A stretch of 11,593 nucleotides of DNA from Campylobacterota bacterium (lineage in GTDB: Bacteria > Campylobacterota > Campylobacteria > Campylobacterales > SZUA-545): the NCBI GenBank assembly GCA_003561815.1, contig PWVP01000183.1, forward strand, positions 1-11,593. The letters are read 5' to 3'. The translations under genes and the position numbers were made by a program. Of this stretch, positions 6,532 to 11,593 are shown piece after piece (position 1 is the first letter of the stretch; every line of letters begins with the position of its first letter). Under the pieces are notes generated by a model. The model was not told where the DNA came from, ran no database searches, and saw only the letters and a list, made by a program, of their open reading frames with translations.

Positions 6532-6561
6532 CCCAACCGGCCTTTTGGCGGCGTCGCTTTC

Positions 6562-6570
6562 TGGTACAAT
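6562..6570 (+). promoter_or_regulatory. Extended -10 promoter element for the diguanylate cyclase gene
   Basis: TGGTACAAT on the plus strand, about 32 bp before the GTG start and divergent from the typA promoter. The -35 region is poor. Confidence 0.45.
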
Positions 6571-6602
6571 GGTCAAATAACTATCCGCAAAAGGCATCCA
6601 TC

Positions 6603-7841
6603 GTGCACAAACGACCGCTCAGCTACGATCAGCACATCCGCCGGATTATCCTCTTCTCGACACTGATCAGCCTGCTGGCGGTGGTGGGCTATGGGGTTCA
6701 CCTGCAGGTGCGCGTGCTGGATGAGTACTCTAAGGCCGATGCCCGAAAGACCAGCCGCCTCGCCTTTGAGGCGATCTACTCGGCGATGGAGCGCGGCTGG
6801 AAGCACCACGACATCGAGCCGATCATCGCGCGACTCAACCGGGTGGATGAGCGCATGGAGGTGGATCTCTACCGATCAGAGGCGGTCAGCCGTGAGTTTG
6901 GCCCCCGCACACAGAGTGCCAATCAGGCCGAAGAGATGCTTTTAGAGGCGATGGGTGGACAGGAGCAGTTCGTGGCCGAGAGCGCCAACATCTACCGCTT
7001 CTACTACCCGATTTTGTTTGAAAAGAGCTGTCTGGCGTGTCACGCCCACGCCGAGCCTGGTGGGGTGGCCGGTGTGATGACGGTTCGCTTTCCCGTCAGC
7101 GGCGTGCGCTTCGCGCCGGATATGATCTTTAATGCGCTGATTTTACTGGTGGCGCTGGCACTGGCCGCTATCTTTGCGCTGCTCTACATCTATCTGCACC
7201 GCCATCTGGTCGAGCCGCTCAAGCAGCTTCTGGAGCGGATTCGCTACATCCTCGATCGCCACGATCTCACCTCCCATCTGGTGCTCAAAAGCGGCGTCAA
7301 GGAGGTCAAAGATATCGAGGAGAGTTTTAACCATCTGCTCAGCTCCCTACACGAAAGCGAAGCGCAGCTCAAGGCGCTCTCGCTGACCGATCACCTCACC
7401 GGTATCGCCAACCGCAAACGGTTTGAGGAGGCGGTCAGCAGCGAGCTGGTGCGCTCCAAGCGCTACGAGGAGCCCTTTAGTGTGATGATCCTCGATCTAA
7501 ATAACTTCAAGCCGGTCAACGACACCCACGGCCATCTGGTGGGCGATAAGCTGCTCATAGAGGTGGCCGCGCTGCTTCGGGCCAATATCCGTGTAAGCGA
7601 TCTGGCCGCCCGACTAGGCGGCGATGAGTTTGTGCTGCTTTTAATCAACACCGATGCCAAGCGGGCCCGCCTGGTGCGCGAAAAACTTCAGGAGCTGATT
7701 GCGCAGCACACCTTCGAGGTCGATGGGCTCAAGCTGCAGATAGGGGTGAGCACCGGCACCGCCACCTGGCCCGAGGATGGAGCCGATCTGAAAAACCTGC
7801 TCGATCGGGCCGATAAACGGATGTACCGCGTCAAGCGCTAA
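6603..7841 (+). CDS. Membrane diguanylate cyclase with periplasmic c-type haem sensor domain (DUF3365/Tll0287-like) and GGDEF
   Basis: A 412-residue predicted receptor that makes cyclic di-GMP from two GTP. Transmembrane helix 1 is at about residues 15-38 (IILFSTLISLLAVVGYGV). A periplasmic domain spans about 39-173 and ends with the haem c motif CLACH (Cys143, Cys146, His147), as in DUF3365 domains. Helix 2 is at about 175-199, followed by a HAMP-like linker and a GGDEF domain from about 255. The latter has the DHLTGIANRKRFE entry, the catalytic GGDEF at 339-343, and a product-inhibition I-site RVSD at 330-333 five residues before it. All are intact, so it should be an active, feedback-inhibited enzyme. 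Haem implies redox or gas sensing (inference). GTG start with AAAGG 8 bp upstream. It ends 7 bp from the convergent rsuA. Confidence 0.92.
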   Translation: MHKRPLSYDQHIRRIILFSTLISLLAVVGYGVHLQVRVLDEYSKADARKTSRLAFEAIYSAMERGWKHHDIEPIIARLNRVDERMEVDLYRSEAVSREFGPRTQSANQAEEMLLEAMGGQEQFVAESANIYRFYYPILFEKSCLACHAHAEPGGVAGVMTVRFPVSGVRFAPDMIFNALILLVALALAAIFALLYIYLHRHLVEPLKQLLERIRYILDRHDLTSHLVLKSGVKEVKDIEESFNHLLSSLHESEAQLKALSLTDHLTGIANRKRFEEAVSSELVRSKRYEEPFSVMILDLNNFKPVNDTHGHLVGDKLLIEVAALLRANIRVSDLAARLGGDEFVLLLINTDAKRARLVREKLQELIAQHTFEVDGLKLQIGVSTGTATWPEDGADLKNLLDRADKRMYRVKR

Positions 7842-7848
7842 GCCGAGA

Positions 7849-8547
7849 CTAAAAAGCGGTGATCTCCTCGGGGGTCAAAAAGCGCCATGCGCCCTCCTCT
7901 AGCTCACCCTCTAGTCGCAGTGGCCCGATCGCTTCGCGGTGCAGGCACACCACCCGATTACCCACAGCGGCAAACATCCGCTTGATTTGATGGTAGCGCC
8001 CCTCCGTCAGTGTGATGCGGCAGCTTTTGGGTCCTAGCGGCTCTATGTGGGCTGGAAGGGTTGGCTTCTTTTCGCTGCGCAGCATCACACCCGTCTCCAG
8101 CCGATCGATCGCCTCCTGCGCGATCGGATCGGCCAGCTCGACGAAATAGGTTTTCGCACACGCCGATCGGGGGGAGATGATGCGGTGAATCCACTGCCCG
8201 TCATCGCTTAGCAGCACCAGCCCGGTCGTGTCCGCATCGAGCCGCCCGGCAAAACTAAGCCGATCGGCGTGGGGCAGATCGATTAGATCCAGCGCCGTGC
8301 AGTGGTGCGTATCGCCCGTATGGGCACAGAGGTATCCAGAGGGCTTATGCAGCATCAGGTAGCGAAACCCGCTCACGCCCTTTAGCGGCTGCCCATCGAG
8401 AAAGAGCGCAGCCGCTGCGTCCACCCTCTGCGCCGGATCGCACACTGTGGCTTCGCCCACACACACCCTGCCCCGCCGAATCGCCCTGCCCGCCTCCGAT
8501 CGGCTCAACCCGGAGAGCTTCGCAAGCTGCTTATCCAGCCGGATCAT
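7849..8547 (-). CDS. rsuA: 16S rRNA pseudouridine synthase RsuA
   Basis: A 232-residue enzyme that converts uridine 516 (E. coli numbering) of 16S rRNA to pseudouridine. An S4-like RNA-binding domain comes first (MIRLDKQLAKLSGLSRSEAG, residues 1-60). The catalytic domain has GRLDADTTGLVLL with catalytic Asp104, then SPRSACAKTYFVEL and EGRYHQIKRMFAAVGNRV, all diagnostic of the RsuA/RluB/E/F family. The close parallel to E. coli RsuA over the whole length (including FLTPEEI at the end) favours RsuA over RluE or RluF. It is the last gene of a four-gene operon: the ATG at 8547 lies 5 bp after the exbD stop, with GAGGAG overlapping that stop as ribosome binding site. Confidence 0.93.
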   Translation of the reverse strand: MIRLDKQLAKLSGLSRSEAGRAIRRGRVCVGEATVCDPAQRVDAAAALFLDGQPLKGVSGFRYLMLHKPSGYLCAHTGDTHHCTALDLIDLPHADRLSFAGRLDADTTGLVLLSDDGQWIHRIISPRSACAKTYFVELADPIAQEAIDRLETGVMLRSEKKPTLPAHIEPLGPKSCRITLTEGRYHQIKRMFAAVGNRVVCLHREAIGPLRLEGELEEGAWRFLTPEEITAF

Positions 8548-8552
8548 GGAGG

Positions 8553-8951
8553 CTACTCCTCGAAGCGGGGCTGATCGGCTGCGATAGCGACATTCTCCAG
8601 CTTGCGCTCTTTGAGGGCGTCGATCACGGCGATAAAGTGCTCGAAGGCGGACTGACGATCGGCGCGGAGGATGATCATATCTTCACGCCTTAGGTCATCC
8701 AGGCGCAGATAGAGCGTCCAGCGATCGACCGGCTCGTCGTTGTAGTAGAGCGAGCCGTCATCTTTGATGGCGATCTCGACGCGCTGCTGCTCGCTCTGGC
8801 TCTCCTCCTGTGCGCTCTTCGCCTCGGGTAGCGAGACTTTGATAATCCCTTGGGAGATAAAGGTGGCGGTCATCAGCACGATCGCCAGCAGCACGAGCAT
8901 GATGTCGATAAAGGGGATGACATTGATGCTCTCAAAGCGTTGGCGGTTCAT
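8553..8951 (-). CDS. exbD: ExbD/TolR family energy-transducing protein
   Basis: A 132-residue inner-membrane protein of the proton-driven motor that energises TonB-dependent outer-membrane uptake. The N-terminus is short and cytoplasmic, followed by a single membrane helix (INVIPFIDIMLVLLAIVLM) that carries the essential proton-path aspartate, Asp16. The periplasmic domain includes KVSLPEAKSAQ and a C-terminal ALKERKLENVAIA typical of ExbD. Its ATG overlaps the exbB stop in an ATGA tetranucleotide, so the two are translated in tandem. No tonB follows; the next gene is rsuA. A TolR role is possible but the short form fits Campylobacterota ExbD better. Confidence 0.93.
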   Translation of the reverse strand: MNRQRFESINVIPFIDIMLVLLAIVLMTATFISQGIIKVSLPEAKSAQEESQSEQQRVEIAIKDDGSLYYNDEPVDRWTLYLRLDDLRREDMIILRADRQSAFEHFIAVIDALKERKLENVAIAADQPRFEE

Positions 8952-9370
8952 GCGTGGTGGGCATCCCAGCGGGCGAGGAAAACATCGATCCGGCGGTTGA
9001 GCAGGTTATAGAGCACCATCGTCGGGATCGCCACAAAGAGCCCCGCCGCCGTGGCCCACAGAGCGAGTGCCAGACCGGTCATGATCGCCCCTGCCTCCAG
9101 CGCACCGCCACCCTGGCCAATCTGATAAAAGGTGATAATAATCCCAAACACCGTGCCTAAAAGCCCCACATAGGGGGCGTTGCTGCCGATCGTGGCCATC
9201 GGTGACATGTAACGCGTAAGGTCAATCTCAAGCTCTTGACGCTTTTCGTACTGATCGATCTGGAGGTTCTTAAAAAACAAAATCCGCTCGATCGTAATAA
9301 AGAGCGACCCAAAAAGCATCACCCCCAGCACAAAAAAGACAATCGCCTCTACCAGCTCTTTTTCAGGCAC
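8948..9370 (-). CDS. exbB: ExbB/MotA-TolQ-ExbB family proton channel protein (short form)
   Basis: A 140-residue protein with three membrane helices: about 7-27 (VEAIVFFVLGVMLFGSLFIT), the segment IGSNAPYVGLLGTVFGIIIT, and ATAAGLFVAIPTMVLYNLL. The APYxGLLGTVxGI and GLALALWATAAGLxVAIP motifs are hallmarks of the family and shape the pore around ExbD. At 140 residues it is much shorter than E. coli ExbB (244) and like the short ExbB of Helicobacter. The start is GTG at 9370 and overlaps the end of the upstream protease gene by 8 bp; the stop overlaps exbD by 4 bp. Confidence 0.92.
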   Translation of the reverse strand: MPEKELVEAIVFFVLGVMLFGSLFITIERILFFKNLQIDQYEKRQELEIDLTRYMSPMATIGSNAPYVGLLGTVFGIIITFYQIGQGGGALEAGAIMTGLALALWATAAGLFVAIPTMVLYNLLNRRIDVFLARWDAHHA

Positions 9371-10571
9371 GCTCCGCCTCCAATCGTTCGATTCGGGTCA
9401 AAACCCCCGGATGGGTCTCATAAAAAAGCCCGTACAGCGGGTGGTTTTTAGGGAATTTTACATTCTCTTGCACCAGTTTGATGAGTGCGTTTTTGAGCGC
9501 TTCGCGGCTAACCAGATCGCCACCGAAGCGATCGGCGGCAAACTCATTGTGCCGACTGATAGCATTAAAGATCGGCATCAGAAAGAAAAAGAGCGGCCCA
9601 CTTAGGAGCAAAAAGAGCGCGATGAGAATATGGGCCGAACTCTCCACGCCCAGCGCCGCGAAAAACCCCTCACCCAGATTACCAAAGAGCGCGAGAAACG
9701 CAAAGAGCATCCCGGCCATGACCGCCATGTTTTTGAGGATGTCTTTGTGTTTGAAGTGGCCTAGCTCGTGGCCGAGCACGGCGAGCAGCTCCTCTTTGGA
9801 GAGCTTTTCGATCAGGGTGTCATAGAGCACCACCCGCTTCGTCCGCCCTAGCCCGCCGAAGTAGGCGTTTAGCCGCGCATCGCGTTTGGAGGCATCCACA
9901 CTGAAAACCCCGCTGGCCTTAAAGCCGGTGCGCGCCATGAGGCTGCCGATCTCCTGGCCGATCTCGGTCTGATCGATGGGCACAAACTTATCAAACATCA
10001 GCGCGCGGATGGTAGGAAAGAGCATATTGATCAGCACAATCACCACCATTAAAAAGACAAAGGCGATCAGCCACCAGCTAGCAAAGCTACCCACAAACCA
10101 CGCCAGTGCCGCGATGACCAGCGAGCCAAAGATCGCCACCAGAGCCAAGGTTTTAAGCTGATCGCGTGCAAACAGCCCCGGCGTCGCGCGGTTGAACCCA
10201 AAACGCGCATCGATCCCGAAACGCTCATAAATACTCAGCGGCAGCTCGATGAGGTAGTTGATAAACAAAAACAGGTTCACAAAGACAATCGCTTTAAACA
10301 TCGCCGACTCGATCGCGAGTGTGGCATCGAGCCAGCCAAAGCCCCAAAAGGCCCAGAAAACAAACAGTGCCGTCTCTACCCCGGCGGCATAAACCCCCAT
10401 GCGCTCTTTCGCGATGGCATAATCAGCCGCCTTCTCCCACTGCCCTTGACCCAAAATCTGCGCAGGCTTCTGGCGCTCAGCACGGATAAAACGCATCTGA
10501 AGCACGGCCAGTACGAGCTTCGTGGCCACATAGGCCCCATAGAGAATCAGAAAAAAAGTGAGCATTTCCAA
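9363..10571 (-). CDS. Ste24-like M48 family membrane endopeptidase
   Basis: A 402-residue polytopic membrane zinc protease related to the CAAX prenyl protease Ste24. The N-terminal region (about 1-210) has several membrane segments and the Ste24-type stretch LPLSIYERFGIDARFGFNR. HELGH is at residues 268-272 (in AVLGHELGHFKHKDIL), further helices follow, and the third zinc ligand Glu343 is in RHNEFAADRFG. The C-terminus THPGVLTRIERLEA is typical of the family. Bacteria mostly lack prenylated CAAX substrates, so a role in membrane-protein quality control is inferred. The start is TTG at 10571, 6 bp after AAGGAT; an ATG two codons on (10565) is the alternative. It is first in the operon with exbB, exbD and rsuA. 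Confidence 0.92.
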   Translation of the reverse strand: MEMLTFFLILYGAYVATKLVLAVLQMRFIRAERQKPAQILGQGQWEKAADYAIAKERMGVYAAGVETALFVFWAFWGFGWLDATLAIESAMFKAIVFVNLFLFINYLIELPLSIYERFGIDARFGFNRATPGLFARDQLKTLALVAIFGSLVIAALAWFVGSFASWWLIAFVFLMVVIVLINMLFPTIRALMFDKFVPIDQTEIGQEIGSLMARTGFKASGVFSVDASKRDARLNAYFGGLGRTKRVVLYDTLIEKLSKEELLAVLGHELGHFKHKDILKNMAVMAGMLFAFLALFGNLGEGFFAALGVESSAHILIALFLLLSGPLFFFLMPIFNAISRHNEFAADRFGGDLVSREALKNALIKLVQENVKFPKNHPLYGLFYETHPGVLTRIERLEAERA

Positions 10572-10607
10572 GAGTAATCCTTAGGTTTCGTATTCAAAAT
10601 GGGGACT

Positions 10608-10616
10608 ATTTTAGCA
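10608..10616 (-). promoter_or_regulatory. Extended -10 promoter of the Ste24-exbBD-rsuA operon
   Basis: TGCTAAAAT on the minus strand, about 37 bp before the TTG start. The identical nonamer appears on the opposite strand at 10661-10669, in front of the toxin-antitoxin module. Confidence 0.5.
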
Positions 10617-10660
10617 GAGGGGGGGTTAGGGGTTGTTTTGCACACAGATGCTCTAAAATA

Positions 10661-10669
10661 TGCTAAAAT
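10661..10669 (+). promoter_or_regulatory. Extended -10 promoter of the toxin-antitoxin operon
   Basis: TGCTAAAAT ends 26 bp before the antitoxin GTG. An imperfect upstream copy TGCTCTAAAAT begins at 10649. TTGCAC at 10638-10643 is a possible but distant -35. Confidence 0.5.
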
Positions 10670-10680
10670 TTATGAAATTT
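10666..10680 (+). repeat. AAATTT-ATG-AAATTT inverted/direct repeat (putative antitoxin operator)
   Basis: Two copies of the self-complementary hexamer AAATTT separated by 3 bp, giving a 9-bp period close to one helical turn. It overlaps the -10 box of the toxin-antitoxin promoter. RHH antitoxins bind such paired short sites to repress their own operon, so this is a reasonable operator, though AT-rich sequence could produce it by chance. Confidence 0.4.
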
Positions 10681-10695
10681 TTATGAGGAGTCGCC

Positions 10696-10941
10696 GTGAG
10701 TGCAAATGCCGGTTTTGTTCGGATGACGGTCTCTTTGCCGCCGCCGATCCACCAAGAGATGGAGCGCATTAAAGAGGAGCTGCATATCACCAAATCCGAG
10801 GTGGTAAAACTAGCGGTCGAAAGCTACCTCAAAGAGCGCAAACAGCAAAAGCTTCGCCAAGCCGCCGAGAAGATGTTGCCCGAATACGCCGGGGGCGATC
10901 TGGTGGCATTAGGCGAGCTGGACTCGGAGGAGTTTCTTTGA
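10696..10941 (+). CDS. Ribbon-helix-helix antitoxin of a MazF-type toxin-antitoxin module
   Basis: An 81-residue protein. The N-terminal ribbon-helix-helix fold is visible: strand FVRMTVSLPPPIHQ, helix MERIKEELH, turn ITKSE, helix VVKLAVESYLKER. Behind it is an acidic, probably flexible C-terminal tail (from about 55, GGDLVALGELDSEEFL) of the kind that wraps around and blocks the toxin. The GTG start at 10696 has GAGGAG 6 bp upstream. The stop overlaps the toxin start. The fold would also bind the operon promoter for autoregulation (known for the class). Confidence 0.88.
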   Translation: MSANAGFVRMTVSLPPPIHQEMERIKEELHITKSEVVKLAVESYLKERKQQKLRQAAEKMLPEYAGGDLVALGELDSEEFL

Positions 10942-11273
10942 GGCAGGGCGAAATCTGGCTGGTCGGACTGGACCCCACCCTCGGATCAGAAATGCAGAAA
11001 ACCCGCCCTTGTGTTGTTTTGAGCAGCGACGCGGTGGGTATTTTGCCGCTTAAGATTGTCGCACCCTTTACCGATTTCAAACCCCACTACGCCGATGTTC
11101 CCTGGATGGTCTTTGTCGCCAACACTCCCAAAAACGGCCTGAAAAAGCCTTCAAGCATCGATCTCTTTCAGGTGCGATCGGTATCAACCAAGCGACTCGT
11201 GGCCAAACTAGGAGAGATTTCATCGGCAGAGATGATCGCGTGTAAAGAAGCGATGATGACGGTTTTTGAGTAG
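10938..11273 (+). CDS. mazF: MazF/PemK-type endoribonuclease toxin
   Basis: A 111-residue toxin of the MazF/PemK (CcdB-fold) family, which cleaves single-stranded RNA at short motifs. The N-terminal RQGEIWLVGLDPTLGSE, KTRPCVVLS with Arg23 (the conserved catalytic-loop arginine), and the IVAPFT motif with Thr45 are all present. The later part shows SIDLFQVRSVSTKRL and the final helix. All key regions are intact. The start is TTG at 10938, overlapping the antitoxin TGA (TTGA). A weak start coupled to the antitoxin gene would keep toxin synthesis below that of antitoxin. Confidence 0.92.
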   Translation: MRQGEIWLVGLDPTLGSEMQKTRPCVVLSSDAVGILPLKIVAPFTDFKPHYADVPWMVFVANTPKNGLKKPSSIDLFQVRSVSTKRLVAKLGEISSAEMIACKEAMMTVFE

Positions 11274-11280
11274 ATGCGGG

Positions 11281-11593
11281 TTAGCTACCCACAGCTCTTT
11301 GAAAATCATCTCGGAGCTTTTGTGAGACTGGTGTGATGGGTTTGAAGCTTGAAACCAAATCCTTATAATCTGGATGGGCGTAACTTGGTTGCCCACACAA
11401 CCCATCAATCCATTTGTTATGGTTATCTTCCAAATTATGGAGATCATCTATTGCTATATCCACCAAAGAAGCAAAGTCTCTTTTGAAGATTGCACGGTCA
11501 ACAACCCTTCTCTCCAAATACCAAATGCATTTCCGAATCAAGTTTGCGTTTAGATATATCTTTCGCTTTTCGTGAAGCACCTCATTTCTGGTC
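11281..11593 (-). CDS. Hypothetical protein, N-terminus outside the window
   Basis: An open frame from the window edge to the TAA at 11281, at least 104 codons; a GTG at 11580 is available, but the frame continues upstream without a stop, so the true start may lie beyond the edge. The product is rich in charged and aromatic residues (IRKCIWYLERRVVDRAIF, DDLHNLEDNHNKWIDGL) with no recognised motif and no membrane segment. The DNA is clearly richer in A+T than the rest of the window and contains no CGATCG, suggesting recent acquisition. It ends 7 bp from the convergent toxin gene, so it could be accessory cargo beside the toxin-antitoxin module. Confidence 0.6.
   Translation of the reverse strand, partial: TRNEVLHEKRKIYLNANLIRKCIWYLERRVVDRAIFKRDFASLVDIAIDDLHNLEDNHNKWIDGLCGQPSYAHPDYKDLVSSFKPITPVSQKLRDDFQRAVGS

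Larger units (their letters stand above)
607..11180. repeat. Dispersed over-represented palindrome CGATCG (29 copies)
   Basis: Hand-counted starts: 607, 658, 930, 1293, 2124, 2649, 2838, 3102, 3843, 5502, 6087, 6151, 7253, 7802, 7926, 8102, 8106, 8121, 8164, 8261, 8497, 8656, 8722, 8879, 9187, 9289, 9529, 10310, 11175. With about 55% GC roughly 3 are expected in this length. Copies lie inside genes on both strands and are densest in 7802-9529. This is a genome-signature motif rather than a single element. Confidence 0.7.

Noticed and set aside
7878..7892. GCGC-CAT-GCGC hairpin between the convergent dgc and rsuA genes as terminator
   Set aside because: It is a 4-bp stem inside the rsuA coding sequence with no T-run on the downstream side.
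1..11593. CRISPR array, rRNA genes, insertion sequences or integrases
   Set aside because: No regularly spaced repeats, no rRNA sequence, and no transposase- or integrase-like protein was found; CGATCG copies are irregularly dispersed and lie within genes.

Overview
The window reads as ordinary chromosomal DNA from a Gram-negative bacterium, most probably a Campylobacterota (Epsilonproteobacteria) member with unusually high GC (mid-50s % by eye). The clues are the short ExbB and ExbD of the Helicobacter/Sulfurimonas type, an OmpR-type regulator C-terminus of the kind common in that phylum, and promoters with good (often extended) -10 boxes but poor -35 boxes. A gammaproteobacterium cannot be excluded from sequence alone. 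Genes are tightly packed, and many neighbours overlap by 4-8 nt or meet tail to tail within 10 nt.

Left part (1-2304): the DNA-binding end of a response regulator cut by the window edge; a Tat-type lipoprotein M48 metalloprotease with TPR repeats; a tRNA-Pro(CGG) on the opposite strand whose 3' end and encoded CCA lie inside the protease gene; a 69-codon hypothetical gene; and an orphan ribbon-helix-helix (antitoxin-like) gene.

Centre (2483-4595, minus strand): the most interesting locus. It is a three-gene operon of encapsulated ferritin (with a C-terminal cargo-loading peptide), family 1 encapsulin shell, and a fructosamine kinase-like protein whose start overlaps the encapsulin stop. It has its own promoter, and a 15-bp near-palindrome touches the -10 box. 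The first two genes make an iron-storage nanocompartment; a deglycating kinase as a translationally coupled third gene is not a standard part of such systems.

Next (4663-7841): typA/bipA (minus strand, followed by a strong hairpin) and, divergent from it, a membrane diguanylate cyclase with a periplasmic c-type haem motif (CLACH) and a complete GGDEF domain with an I-site.

Right part (7849-10571, minus strand): a coupled operon of a Ste24-like M48 membrane endopeptidase, exbB, exbD and rsuA, with no tonB in view. Divergent from it lies an RHH/MazF-type toxin-antitoxin module (10696-11273) with a TTGA stop/start overlap, then an AT-richer partial gene of unknown function running off the edge, which looks like the start of accessory DNA.

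Across the window the palindrome CGATCG occurs 29 times by hand count, against about 3 expected from base composition. This is a strong genome-signature effect similar in kind to cyanobacterial HIP1.
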